Assembly (NCBI RefSeq): GCF_900108335.1
Contig: NZ_FNVT01000006.1
Coordinates: 434,001 to 498,000, forward strand
Length of the DNA stretch: 64,000 nt
Source: Nonomuraea solani
GTDB lineage: Bacteria; Actinomycetota; Actinomycetes; Streptosporangiales; Streptosporangiaceae
Direction of reading: 5' to 3'
Part shown: one piece after another, positions 34,106-42,943 of the stretch
Position numbering within the stretch: position 1 is the first letter of the stretch
Layout: each line of letters starts with the position of its first letter
Notes under the pieces: generated by a model
What the model was told of the DNA's origin: nothing
Databases searched by the model: none
Seen by the model: the letters and a program-made list of their open reading frames with translations, nothing else
Program-made: the position numbers and the translations under genes

Positions 34106-35328
34106 CTGAGGTCCTTTACGATTTGGCCGGCCTGGATTACGAGGACGGCGTTGGTAGGGTCGGAGAACAGTTCTGGGTCTTCGAGCGGGTTGCCGTTCCA
34201 AAGAACGAGGTCTGCCTGCGCGCCGGGAGTGATGACACCCACCTGGCCGGACAGGCCGAGGATCTCGGCGTTGGTCTGGGTCGCCGCCACGAGCGCTTCC
34301 ATCGGCGTCTCGAGGGCTGCGCGCAGGCTGAGTTCTTTGCCGCGACGGTCCTGGGCCGGACCGATGAGATCGGAACCCAGCCCGATCCGTACGCCTGCGT
34401 GCTTGGCGACAGCGAGCGCCTTCGTCATCTGCTCGCGTGCGCCCTTGGCTCGGTCGCGGGTCGACTCGGCGAGACCGGCTCCGGCGGTGTCGTGCAGCAG
34501 TTGCTCGACGACAGCGAACGTGGGCACGAGGGCAACCTCGCGAGCGGCCATCAGGGCCGCTGTGGATTCGTCGAGGCCAGTGCCGTGCTCGACACAGCGC
34601 ACCCCGGCCTCGACCGCATTGCGTATGCCCTCGTTGTTGTGGGCGTGAACTGTGACATAGGTGTTCCGTGCCGCAGCTTCTTGAACTGCAACAGCGATCT
34701 CTTCGACGGTGAACTGGGTGTCGGTCAGTCGATCATGTGCGCCCACCACTCCGCCGGTCACGCAGAGCTTCAGGAAGGAGGCTCCGCGACGGAAGGCTTC
34801 GCGAACGTTGCGTCGCAGCTCGTCCGCGTTCCCCGCCATCATGGAGAGGGCGCACAGGCCCGCGATGTGGTGGCTGCTCCACAGCTCGGTGGGTTCCCAT
34901 TCGGCTCCGTAGTAGCCGTGCCCGCCGATCTGGCACTGAACAGGTCCACACGACAGGACGCGCGGCCCTCTGACCTTGCCCTTCGCGATCGCGGTGACGA
35001 CACCGCCGTCGATCCCGCCGGTGTCGCGAACGGTGGTGAAGCCGGCATCGAGCGCCGCGCCGGCCGTGGCGAAGATGTCCGCCGCGATCTCGGCGGCGCT
35101 TATCTGAAACGAGAAGTGCGGCTGGATCGGGCTCGACAGGCCCAGATGGACGTGAGCGTCGATCAGGCCGGGCGTCATCGTCAATCCCTCGGCAACGAGA
35201 CGCTCGCCGTACGCGCTGGAGGCACCGAGGTGGGTGATGCGGCCGTTCTCGATGGTGATGTCGAGGTTGCTGGGATCGCGCCCCGATCCGTCGATGACCG
35301 CCGCGCCGACTACATGAGCAGGTCCCAT
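34102..35328 (-). CDS. Metal-dependent amidohydrolase (imidazolonepropionase/prolidase-like)
   Basis: 408 residues from the ATG at 35328, preceded by GGAGG. Metal-ligand motifs are DAHVH (His59, His61), FLKLCVTGG with the candidate carboxylated Lys, VHAHNNEG, CVEHGTGLDE and GLGSDLIGP with the catalytic Asp. The N- and C-terminal beta-sandwich is typical (VVGAAVIDGSG at the start, ADLVLWNGNPLEDPEL at the end). These cytosolic enzymes hydrolyse cyclic amides, dipeptides or lactones. First gene of a two-gene operon, divergent from a TetR regulator. Confidence 0.88.
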   Translation of the reverse strand: MGPAHVVGAAVIDGSGRDPSNLDITIENGRITHLGASSAYGERLVAEGLTMTPGLIDAHVHLGLSSPIQPHFSFQISAAEIAADIFATAGAALDAGFTTVRDTGGIDGGVVTAIAKGKVRGPRVLSCGPVQCQIGGHGYYGAEWEPTELWSSHHIAGLCALSMMAGNADELRRNVREAFRRGASFLKLCVTGGVVGAHDRLTDTQFTVEEIAVAVQEAAARNTYVTVHAHNNEGIRNAVEAGVRCVEHGTGLDESTAALMAAREVALVPTFAVVEQLLHDTAGAGLAESTRDRAKGAREQMTKALAVAKHAGVRIGLGSDLIGPAQDRRGKELSLRAALETPMEALVAATQTNAEILGLSGQVGVITPGAQADLVLWNGNPLEDPELFSDPTNAVLVIQAGQIVKDLR

Positions 35329-35414
35329 AGTCGATCCTCCGCCGTTGCGAGCTGACTGCGACCATGTGCGAAGCGACACGGAACCGCCCATCCGTCTTTT
35401 CCAATGGATAAACT

Positions 35415-36017
35415 GTGGGAGTGATCCTGTCAACTTCGGAACGCAAGGGCAGCGCGCGCGAGCGACTCCTGGCACGGCTTCTCGACGCCTTCGGCGAGGC
35501 CCTTCCCCCGCCGGAGATGTCGCTCCGTGAGATCGCCGCCCGGATCGAGACCAGCCACGCTCTGCTGCGATACCACTTCGGGTCGCTCTCGGGCGTCTTG
35601 GCCGCCATGCTCAAGGCGCAGCGATCCCGTGACAACGAGGCACTTTTGGAGGCCGCCCAGCAGGGCACCTTCGACGATTTCGTTGTGGCGATCTGGCGTA
35701 CCTACACCCGGCCAGAGCAACTGTCGCGTGCCCGCGGTTTCTTCTACGTCGTCGGACTGGCCGCGTACGGCCCCGACGACTTCCGTGAGTTCGTGGAGTC
35801 GATCGGCGACCTGACCGTGATGCTGTCCTCACTCGCGGAACGCGAAGGGCTCGACACGAAGGAAGCGCGGGATGTGGCCACCGTCACCATTGCCGCGATT
35901 CGTGGCCTCCTCTTGCAGGAAGTCCTGACTCCCGGAACCCGCTCGGAGGACGCGGTCACCTTGATCCTGCGCATGAGAGAGGCCCGATCCGTTCCACGAT
36001 CACGTCCGGAGCGTTAA
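35415..36017 (+). CDS. TetR-family transcriptional regulator
   Basis: About 200 residues. The N-terminal HTH reads ARERLLARLLDAFGE, MSLREIAARIETSHALLRYH, then a helical ligand domain. GTG at 35415 or 35421 are equivalent start candidates. Divergent from the amidohydrolase/esterase operon across about 86 bases, so it likely represses that operon and itself. The 5' gap is AT-richer (TTTTCCAATGGATAAACTG), a plausible -10/operator area. Confidence 0.85.
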   Translation: MGVILSTSERKGSARERLLARLLDAFGEALPPPEMSLREIAARIETSHALLRYHFGSLSGVLAAMLKAQRSRDNEALLEAAQQGTFDDFVVAIWRTYTRPEQLSRARGFFYVVGLAAYGPDDFREFVESIGDLTVMLSSLAEREGLDTKEARDVATVTIAAIRGLLLQEVLTPGTRSEDAVTLILRMREARSVPRSRPER

Positions 36018-36515
36018 GCAGGCCCTCGGCCGCTCGTCCGGCCGGACACGGTCCCGCGCCGGCACCGCGATCTGACGAAACGACGTCACGCCCATATCTG
36101 CCGGCCGAACCGGCCCGCTCCATCCGCGCCCTCATTCTGCGCCTGGTCCGGGAGAACCCAGGCTGGGGCTGCCGGAGGAGGGCTCACCACGCTCGGCATC
36201 AAGGTGGCAGGAGGCCGCCGGCCGGTCTCGTCGGGTGACCTTGATATCGGCGTCGACCGGATCGGGTAGCGCCCGCAGAGGGCCGGCCTGCCGCAAGGCC
36301 CGGTGCAGTCGATGATGCCCGGCTGATCACGTCGCCCCCTTTCGGCGGCGAAACCGCCTTCGCCGAGGGCCGCCCGTCCTAGCAAGTGGGCGTCGCGGCC
36401 TCACTCAAGCCGGCTCGGCCAAGAATTCGCCAGGTCCTGGTGAACCGCAGGTTGCCCGAGAGTGGGGCGTAGCCGGGCGCGGTATGACGACGCCAGAAGG
36501 CGATCGGGGGAGCCG
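36018..36515. pseudogene. Intergenic with rve transposase scraps on both strands
   Basis: 36115-36200 plus reads RALILRLVRENPGWG, the pre-catalytic segment of rve transposases. 36220-36290 minus reads PLRALPDPVDADIKVT, a C-terminal segment. Opposite strands and short lengths imply at least two element insertions that decayed. The remainder to 36515 holds the lipoprotein promoter. Confidence 0.5.
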
Positions 36516-37769
36516 GTGGACAGAGCTTTGGTAGGGGTGCTCGCCGCTGCCATGCTGGTGGCAAGCGGTTGCGGCGGCAGCCAGTCCAGCACTGGCGCGC
36601 TCGGCTTGGGGAAGGCCGCGCAGCCGGTCATCACGCCGGACCCCAGGCTCGGCCAGGCCAAGGACAGCGACCTTGCCAAGGCCGAGGCTCAGGTAGGCGC
36701 GGACTGCCAGACAACGCTGGCGAACCACGATTTCGAGAACGCAGCCAAGAAGATGGGCCAGGTTGCCTCCGGTGGCGGCGGCGAAGGCGAGAAAGCCATA
36801 GCGAGGGTCTGCGAGGCGGCGGCCAAGGCGAACATGCAGAATTTCCGCGGTGCGCTCGAAAGCGTCGACGAGGCGAAGCAAGCTACCAACAAGATCCATC
36901 GCTCGCTGCGCCCGCTGGTGGAGGAACTCCTCTGCCACACGGAGTACGTCAGCGCCGCGGCCGCAGGCGACCACAACAGGGCTCAAGAGGCCCTTGCCTG
37001 CCTCAAGGAGCTCGGACGCAATCCAAATGTCTACATCAAGCACGCGTGCATGGTGGCGCCCGACCCCACTGCTCTCCCGGAGTGCGCGACCGCTACCTCC
37101 TCACCGGCCGCGCAGGCGGTCATCACGTCGGATCCCAGGCTCGGCCAGGCCAAGGGCCGCGGCGACCTTGCCAAGGCCGAGGCTCAGGTAGGCGTGGACT
37201 GTCAGGCGATGCTGGCAAACCACGATTTCGAGGACGCAGCCAAGAAGATGGGCCAGGTTGCCTCCGGTGGCGGCGGCGAAGGGGAAAAAGCCATAGCGAG
37301 GGTCTGCAAGGCGGCGGCCGAGGCGAGCATGCGGAAGTTCTCGAGAGCCCTCAATGACGTGAACAAGGCAAAGCGGAATCTCGACAAGATTCATCCCGCG
37401 CTGCGCCCGCTAGCGGAGGAACTCCTCTACCACACGGAGTACGTCAGCGCCGCGGCCGTGGGCGACGAGAGCAGGACCGAAGCGGCGCTTTCCCACCTCA
37501 AGGAGCTCGGACGCGATCCCAGCGCCTACGCCAGGGGCGCGTGCACCGTGGCATCCGACCCTGCCGCGCTCCCGGAGTGCGCGGCCGTCACGCCTTCAGT
37601 CACCACGCCCGGGTCCCCTTCGGCTGAACCGGAGACACCGGTGACCTCTCAGCCCGAGGATTCCCGTACCGAACCGACAGAGGAGAGCACCTCCACTGAG
37701 TCACCCGCTGAAGAGACCTCCGAACCGCCGGGCACCGAGAACGGCGGACCCCATCCGACCGAGTCGTAA
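36516..37769 (+). CDS. Lipoprotein with two ~165-residue tandem repeats and a Pro/Glu/Thr-rich tail
   Basis: 417 residues from the GTG at 36516 (GGGGGAG upstream). The signal ends in LVASGC with lipid-modified Cys19. Two near-identical helical units follow (VIT-DPRLGQAK, ANHDFE-AAKKMGQVASGGG, LRP-EELL-HTEYVSAA), each with paired cysteines, then a low-complexity acidic/threonine tail of ~55 residues. No family recognised. It sits on the outer membrane face and is 12 bases upstream of a membrane protein gene, so the two may form one complex. Confidence 0.75.
   Translation: MDRALVGVLAAAMLVASGCGGSQSSTGALGLGKAAQPVITPDPRLGQAKDSDLAKAEAQVGADCQTTLANHDFENAAKKMGQVASGGGGEGEKAIARVCEAAAKANMQNFRGALESVDEAKQATNKIHRSLRPLVEELLCHTEYVSAAAAGDHNRAQEALACLKELGRNPNVYIKHACMVAPDPTALPECATATSSPAAQAVITSDPRLGQAKGRGDLAKAEAQVGVDCQAMLANHDFEDAAKKMGQVASGGGGEGEKAIARVCKAAAEASMRKFSRALNDVNKAKRNLDKIHPALRPLAEELLYHTEYVSAAAVGDESRTEAALSHLKELGRDPSAYARGACTVASDPAALPECAAVTPSVTTPGSPSAEPETPVTSQPEDSRTEPTEESTSTESPAEETSEPPGTENGGPHPTES
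36620..37600 (+). repeat. Tandem duplication of ~495 bp inside the lipoprotein gene
   Basis: Unit 1 starts near 36620 (QPVITPDPRLGQAK), unit 2 near 37112 (QAVITSDPRLGQAK). The period is 492-495 bp, with one extra codon in unit 2. Stretches such as the GQVASGGGGEGEKAIARVC region are almost identical at DNA level, which indicates a recent or homogenised duplication. Confidence 0.85.
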
Positions 37770-37781
37770 GCCCCTCCGCTC

Positions 37782-38669
37782 ATGAGCACACCCGCGGGTG
37801 ACGGCGGCGAGGCCGGCCAGGGTCTTGCTCGCGCGTGGGGCGTCCTCGCCCAGATCGTGACACCGGCCACCCTCATCGCGGCGATCATGATGTATTTCGG
37901 AGCGGTATATACGAACAACATGTACGGACAGCTCGGCGTGGATCAGAGCATGCTGGGCTTGTCCGTCCAGGACTACGTACTACGCAGCGTCCCGGTGGCG
38001 GTGGAACCGCTGATCTCTATCCTGTTGGTGTCCTTGGTCGCTTTCCTGGGGCACGTATGTCTGATCCGGTGCATGCCCAGTCATAACACCGTCACGACGT
38101 GGATCACCGCAGGGCTGATCATGTTCGGAGTCGTCGCTACCGCGGCAGGCACCATGACGCTGGTCGGCTGGGCGAAACTGCCGGCCGTCTACCTGCCGCT
38201 CTGCCTGCTCCTGGGTGTCACCGCGCTGGCCTACAGTGCCTATCTGTACGTCAAGGTCATCCCGCAGCGAACGCTCTCCCCCACGTACCAGCTCATGTGG
38301 CGCACGGTCTTCGTGACGCTCTTCCTAGCCCTGCTGTTCTGGTTGATCGCCGACTACGCGCAGCTCCGGGGGCAGGAGGCTGGAACCGAACACTGGGGGC
38401 GCTCAGGAGGGCTGGCGAGCACGGTGATCTATGCTCCCCGCCGCCTCTACCTAAAGGGACCCGGAATCATCGAGACCCCCCTGCCGGACCCGAACGCGAT
38501 GTATCGCTACCAATACTCCGGCCTGCGCCTGCTGATCCATTCGAACCGGCGATATTTTCTCCTGCCCGCCTGCTGGGCGACGAGCCCGGAAGCCCGGGCG
38601 ATCGCCCTTCCCGCCGACGATTCACTCAGACTCGAATTCTCTTTGCTCAATCAGGCGCCGGCCTGCTGA
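37782..38669 (+). CDS. Integral membrane protein, function unknown
   Basis: 295 residues with about five hydrophobic helices (roughly 24-47, 72-95, 105-130, 133-157, 172-193), then a ~100-residue soluble C-terminal domain. No transporter or enzyme motif recognised. The short spacing to the lipoprotein gene suggests a joint envelope function. Confidence 0.65.
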   Translation: MSTPAGDGGEAGQGLARAWGVLAQIVTPATLIAAIMMYFGAVYTNNMYGQLGVDQSMLGLSVQDYVLRSVPVAVEPLISILLVSLVAFLGHVCLIRCMPSHNTVTTWITAGLIMFGVVATAAGTMTLVGWAKLPAVYLPLCLLLGVTALAYSAYLYVKVIPQRTLSPTYQLMWRTVFVTLFLALLFWLIADYAQLRGQEAGTEHWGRSGGLASTVIYAPRRLYLKGPGIIETPLPDPNAMYRYQYSGLRLLIHSNRRYFLLPACWATSPEARAIALPADDSLRLEFSLLNQAPAC

Positions 38670-38778
38670 CCACACACGCGTTTGGGACGGCTGTGAGCCC
38701 GCGTGCGATCGCCGGGCGGCCTTTCCCAGGTTGAGCGGCGAGATGGTGAGCCGATCGTGAAATCCGCGGTCCCGGCTG

Positions 38779-39813
38779 TCAAGGTTTCGTGGCGGTGATG
38801 ACGGCATTGGCTCCGGGCGCGGTGAAGCGGTCGACGGTGACGGAGGTGAACCCGGTGTCGGACAGCCAGTCGGTGAGCTCGCCCGCGCTGAAGCCGCGTC
38901 CCCAGGTCCAGACGAGCATCGTCAAACCCATCAGAGCCGCCTCGGGCGGGCCGTCTCGCTCCTCGTTCAAAAGGAGCTCACAGATGAGCAGCCGGCCGCC
39001 GGATGGCAGGGCGGCGAAGCACTTGGCCAGAATGGTACGGGCGTCGTCGTCGTTCCAGTCATGCAGGATCGACGACAGCAGCAGCGTGTCGTACCCGCTG
39101 GGCAGCCGCGGCTCGGCGAAGAAGTCGCCCGGGATCAGCGTGATCCGGTCCGCCATCCCCGCCTTTTCGATCTTGGGGCGGGTGAGGTCGCACACGAACG
39201 GCAGGTCGTACACCGCGGCCCGCAGGCCGGGATGGCGTGCGCACAGTTCGAGGTCGAACGCCGCTCCCCCGCCGCCCACGTCCAGCAGGGCCCTGGTCCC
39301 CGACAGGTCGAGGGTGTCGGCGAGCGCCGCGGCGGTAAAGCGCGAAAGCGCGCACATGCCTTCCCAGAAGACCTCCACCATGCCCGGCTCCATGCCATCG
39401 AAGAGCGAGGTCCGCTCGCCGGAATCCCAGACGGTAGGGTGATCCTCGCGCAGAGCTTCGGTCAGCCGCATCCAGCCGGGATGATCATGCCGATCCAGCA
39501 CCTCCACCCAACCGCCGAAGTAGTCGGGCCGGGTGCGCACCAGGTAGCGCTCTGACAAGGGCGAATTGACGTACCCGTCAGCTGCTCGACGAAGCAGGCC
39601 CAGGCTGGCACATCCCACCACGAGCGACTCGGCGGGACGGCGACTCAGGCCGGTGAGCCGGGCTATCTGCTCGACGGTCTGCGGCGGCCGACCGGACAGC
39701 TTGGTGAACAGATCCAGGTCGTTCGCCGCGGCCACGGTCTTCGAGACCCACACTCCCGACATCATTTCCATGATCGGAAGCGGGGTAGGGGCCTGGGCTG
39801 CGGGTGCTGGCAC
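38779..39813 (-). CDS. SAM-dependent O-methyltransferase (methyltransf_2 type)
   Basis: 344 residues from the GTG at 39813 (AAGGAG upstream), the usual length. An N-terminal winged-helix dimerisation domain (LFTKLSGRPPQTVEQIARLT) precedes the SAM fold: LLDVGGGGAAFDLELC, VYDLPFVCDL, DRITLIPGDFF, SILHDWNDDDA with the catalytic His. These enzymes methylate phenol or similar hydroxyls of natural products. Divergent from the dehydrogenase/lyase genes, it probably decorates the aromatic product of that locus. Confidence 0.88.
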   Translation of the reverse strand: MPAPAAQAPTPLPIMEMMSGVWVSKTVAAANDLDLFTKLSGRPPQTVEQIARLTGLSRRPAESLVVGCASLGLLRRAADGYVNSPLSERYLVRTRPDYFGGWVEVLDRHDHPGWMRLTEALREDHPTVWDSGERTSLFDGMEPGMVEVFWEGMCALSRFTAAALADTLDLSGTRALLDVGGGGAAFDLELCARHPGLRAAVYDLPFVCDLTRPKIEKAGMADRITLIPGDFFAEPRLPSGYDTLLLSSILHDWNDDDARTILAKCFAALPSGGRLLICELLLNEERDGPPEAALMGLTMLVWTWGRGFSAGELTDWLSDTGFTSVTVDRFTAPGANAVITATKP

Positions 39814-39916
39814 GCTGCATTCTCCTTGCCACGACTTGTCACGATGTCCGTCACGACCGCGCCGATCCGAGGAGCCATGCCGTACGGGCTCTGCTTCTCG
39901 GCACGATCGGGCCACC

Positions 39917-40129
39917 ATGACTCGCCCGCGCATTGCCGGCCACCGCGTGTTCCATTCCATGGAACGGCTCTTCGAACGCGGCAACGTCTTGTACCCGGGC
40001 CAACTCACCGACCTGAAGGCCGACGCGGTCGCCATCCGGATGTTCCGCTGCATGGAACGGGCGTTGGCCGCCCGATCACGTGAATGCCAGGGTCGAGCGG
40101 AAGAGACGGAGTCCCAACGGCTCCGCTGA
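39917..40129 (+). CDS. Small ORF (70 residues) with a repeated F-x-x-M-E-R motif
   Basis: ATG 39917 to TGA 40129, basic and helical: RVFHSMERLFERG and IRMFRCMERALAAR. The two copies are encoded around GTTCC-N7-GGAAC palindromes, also found in the 30523 micro-ORF. It lies between the O-methyltransferase and the dehydrogenase. Whether it is a gene or regulatory DNA with a fortuitous frame cannot be decided; no strong ribosome site. Confidence 0.3.
   Translation: MTRPRIAGHRVFHSMERLFERGNVLYPGQLTDLKADAVAIRMFRCMERALAARSRECQGRAEETESQRLR
39949..40058. promoter_or_regulatory. Two GTTCC-N7-GGAAC palindromes in the divergent region
   Basis: GTTCC at 39949-39953 with GGAAC at 39961-39965 (outer arms extend to GTTCCAT/ATGGAAC), and GTTCC 40042-40046 with GGAAC 40054-40058. 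Same spacing, 93 bases apart. Possible regulator sites for the divergent methyltransferase and dehydrogenase genes, or coding repeats of the small ORF. Confidence 0.4.
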
Positions 40130-40154
40130 GCAGCCACGAGGAGGCGTTGCCGAC

Positions 40155-41183
40155 ATGCGTGCCGCAGTGCGCGGCGGGTCCGGGGACATCCAGATCGCAC
40201 AGGTGCCGGACGCGCGAGTGATCGAGCCGACCGACGCCGTGGTCCGTATCGTCCTGGCCGCTGTGTGCGGCACCGACCTGTGGGCTTATCGAGGGCAGGA
40301 GGAGATCCCGCCCGGTCCCCGGGCGGGCCACGAGTTCCTCGGCCTCGTCGAGGAGGTCGGCCGCGATGTCCGCGCCTTGCGGCCCGGTGCGCTGGTGCTC
40401 GCGCCGTTCATGTGGGCTGACGGCGTCTGCCCGGCCTGCCGGGACGGGCTGACCACCTCCTGCCCCGACGGCGGGATGTGGGGCGGCGAGCACGACGGCG
40501 GCCAGGGCGAGGCGGTACGGGTCCCGTTCGCCGACGCGACCCTGGTGGAACTGCCGCCAGCAGTGGATGACGAACGTCTTCCGGCGGTCCTGACCCTGGC
40601 CGACGTCATGCCCACCGGCCTGCACGCGGTGAATGGCACCGGCGCCGGACCGGACACGGACGTGGTGGTGGTCGGCGATGGTGCGGTGGGACTGTGCGCG
40701 GTGCTGGCGGCCCGGCGGGCCGGGGCCCGGCAGATCATGCTGCTGAGCAGGCATCATGCCCGGGCGCTCGTGGGCCAGGACTTCGGTGCGACCGAGGTGC
40801 TGACGGGCCACGGCGATCAGACCCGCGACCGGGTGCTTGAGCTGACCCACGGACAAGGTGCGCAAGCCGTGCTGGAATGCGTCGGCACCCAGGACAGCAT
40901 CGACACCGCGCTCGGACTCGTCCGCGACGGCGGCGCGATCGCCCTGGTGGGCGCCCCGCACGGCGCCCTGCCCGGCCCCGAGCAGATCTTCATGCGCAAC
41001 CTCACGTTCACCGGCGGGCTGACGCCGGCCCGAGCACTGATCCCGGACCTGCTGGATGAGGTCGTGTCCGGCCGGCTGGACCCCGCGCCGGTCTTCGACC
41101 TGGCGGTGGACCTGGATGGAGTTCCCGCCGCCTACGAGGCCATGGCCGGCCGTTCGGCGATCAAGGCACTGGTCCGCATCTGA
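40155..41183 (+). CDS. Zinc-type medium-chain alcohol dehydrogenase
   Basis: 342 residues. Catalytic zinc motifs CGTDLW and GHEFLG are present. The structural-zinc loop (VCPACRDGLTTSC) shows three cysteines instead of four. The Rossmann fold (VVVVGDGAVGLCAV) binds NAD(P). It oxidises alcohols or reduces aldehydes. The ATG at 40155 is used since the upstream frame is unconserved. It stands 15 bases ahead of the NmrA-like gene and heads the 40155-45800 gene string. Confidence 0.88.
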   Translation: MRAAVRGGSGDIQIAQVPDARVIEPTDAVVRIVLAAVCGTDLWAYRGQEEIPPGPRAGHEFLGLVEEVGRDVRALRPGALVLAPFMWADGVCPACRDGLTTSCPDGGMWGGEHDGGQGEAVRVPFADATLVELPPAVDDERLPAVLTLADVMPTGLHAVNGTGAGPDTDVVVVGDGAVGLCAVLAARRAGARQIMLLSRHHARALVGQDFGATEVLTGHGDQTRDRVLELTHGQGAQAVLECVGTQDSIDTALGLVRDGGAIALVGAPHGALPGPEQIFMRNLTFTGGLTPARALIPDLLDEVVSGRLDPAPVFDLAVDLDGVPAAYEAMAGRSAIKALVRI

Positions 41184-41198
41184 AAGGGCACCTTCGAC

Positions 41199-42095
41199 AT
41201 GACCATATTGATCACCGGCGCCTCCGGGAACATCGGCGGCGCCGTCGCCCGCGAGCTGGCCGCCGCCGGCCGGCCTGTCATTCTCACCTCTCGTGACCCA
41301 GGTGCGATCACGGCGCCGCCCGGCTCATCGGCCGAGGTCCGGCGACTGGACTACGACGACCCTTCCAGCTACGACGCCGCTTTGCGCGGAGCGACGTCGG
41401 CCCTCATCATCGCTCCGCCCGCCGACCCCCGCGCCTATGAGCGGATGGAACCGTTCATCCGCGCGATGGCCGCCTCAGAGGTCGCCCACGCGGTCGTCAT
41501 CTCCGCCGTCATGGCCGAGACGGACGAGGATTTCTCGCTCAGAAAAATCGAGCGCGCCGTCGAGGAGTCGGGCATCCGGTTCACCCATCTGCGCTCCCAG
41601 TGGTACATGAACAGCCTGACCAGCGGCGTATTCGCGCCGATGGCGGCGGCGGGAGAGATCGCGCTGCCGACGGGCTTCGGGCGCGTCGCCTTGGTCGATC
41701 CGGCGGACGTCGCCGAGGCGGCGGCCGCGGTGCTCCGCGATCCGTCGCGGCACGAGGGGGCGGCATACGCGCTCACCGGCCCCGAGCCCTTCGACTGGCT
41801 CGGCGTCGCCAAGTTGTGCTCCGAGTACTTCGGGCGTCCGATCGATTACCGGCCCATCAGCGACGACGAATACCGCGCGATCTGCCGGGACGCCGGGATT
41901 CCCGGTCCCGTGGTGGAATTCCTCATCGGCCTGTACGCCGCGATCCGCGACGGACGTGCCGCCCACACCAGCACGGCTGTACGGGAACTGACGGGCAGGG
42001 AACCCCGCGACCTGCGAGCGTTCCTCGCCGAGGCCGCTGCGACGGGATCAATCCACGGCGCGGAGCCGCTCGGTTCCCCAGGCGGCGGACGATGA
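41199..42095 (+). CDS. NmrA-like NAD(P)-binding oxidoreductase
   Basis: 298 residues beginning with the atypical SDR glycine motif TGASGNIGG. The middle (ALIIAPPADPRAYERM, AVVISAVMAE) and the C-terminal YALTGPEPFDW follow the NmrA/QOR2 pattern. No classical YxxxK is evident, as in redox-sensing NmrA relatives and quinone reductases. Stop overlaps the next start (ATGA). Role within the aromatic pathway unknown; a reductase is inferred. Confidence 0.82.
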   Translation: MTILITGASGNIGGAVARELAAAGRPVILTSRDPGAITAPPGSSAEVRRLDYDDPSSYDAALRGATSALIIAPPADPRAYERMEPFIRAMAASEVAHAVVISAVMAETDEDFSLRKIERAVEESGIRFTHLRSQWYMNSLTSGVFAPMAAAGEIALPTGFGRVALVDPADVAEAAAAVLRDPSRHEGAAYALTGPEPFDWLGVAKLCSEYFGRPIDYRPISDDEYRAICRDAGIPGPVVEFLIGLYAAIRDGRAAHTSTAVRELTGREPRDLRAFLAEAAATGSIHGAEPLGSPGGGR

Positions 42096-42943
42096 CCGCG
42101 GTCACCACCGGTTCCGCGCCCCTTCGCCTCCGGGGGTGCACCACACTCATCACCGGCGGCGGCCGGGGTCTTGGCCGGTGTTTCGCGGAAGCCCTCGCGG
42201 ACGCCGGCGCGAACGTGGTCCTGACCGGCCGCGATCCACGAACTCTGGGCGAGGCCGAGACTCGGCTGCGGGCCCGGGGCGCCAGTGTGGTCGCCGTACA
42301 GGCGGATCTGACGCGCGCTCATGCGATGCGCAGGGCCGTGGCGGAGGCGACGGCCGCGTTCGGCGCGATCGACGTCCTGGTGAACAACGCCGGTGTGGCG
42401 GGCCCGCACGGCCCTGCGTGGGAGGGCGACGCCATCGAGTGGTGGCACGCCCTGGAGGTCAACCTGCACGGCACGGTCCGTGCCTGCCGGGCCGTGCTGC
42501 CGTCAATGATCGAACGCCGCCGTGGGCGCGTCCTCAACATCGTGAGCGCGGCCGGACGCCACCGATGGCCGCACGCCTCCGCGTACTCGGTGTCGAAGGC
42601 GGCCGTCATCAAGCTCACCGAGAACCTCGCCGCCGAACTCCGGCCGCACGGCGTTTCCGCGTTCAGTTTCGATCCCGGGCTGGTCGATCTCGGCATGACG
42701 CGCGACCACCTCGAACAGGGCCGCATCGACGATCGCTGGTCCGACCAGATCTTGGAGTGGGTACGCGACCAGCGGCGGGCGGGACGGTTCACCCCGCCGG
42801 AACGCGCCGCCTCAGCGCTCGTCCGGCTCGCGAGCGGCTCCGCCGACCCGCTGTCCGGGCGGTATCTGACTTCGGACGACGACATCGACTCACTACTGCG
42901 CGAATCACAACTGCGCGAGCAGAAAGGCGGCCGGGGACGATGA
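42092..42943 (+). CDS. Classical short-chain dehydrogenase/reductase
   Basis: 283 residues from the ATG at 42092. TGGGRGLG nucleotide-binding motif, NNAGV, Ser in VSAAG, and the YSVSK catalytic Tyr/Lys pair are intact. Likely NADPH-dependent keto reductase of the locus. Start and stop overlap neighbours by 4 bases on both sides, showing translational coupling. Confidence 0.9.
   Translation: MTAVTTGSAPLRLRGCTTLITGGGRGLGRCFAEALADAGANVVLTGRDPRTLGEAETRLRARGASVVAVQADLTRAHAMRRAVAEATAAFGAIDVLVNNAGVAGPHGPAWEGDAIEWWHALEVNLHGTVRACRAVLPSMIERRRGRVLNIVSAAGRHRWPHASAYSVSKAAVIKLTENLAAELRPHGVSAFSFDPGLVDLGMTRDHLEQGRIDDRWSDQILEWVRDQRRAGRFTPPERAASALVRLASGSADPLSGRYLTSDDDIDSLLRESQLREQKGGRGR

Noticed and set aside
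36620..37600. Considered as a CRISPR-like or satellite repeat
   Set aside because: Only two long units, in frame within one gene. It is a protein domain duplication; no CRISPR array was seen in the window.
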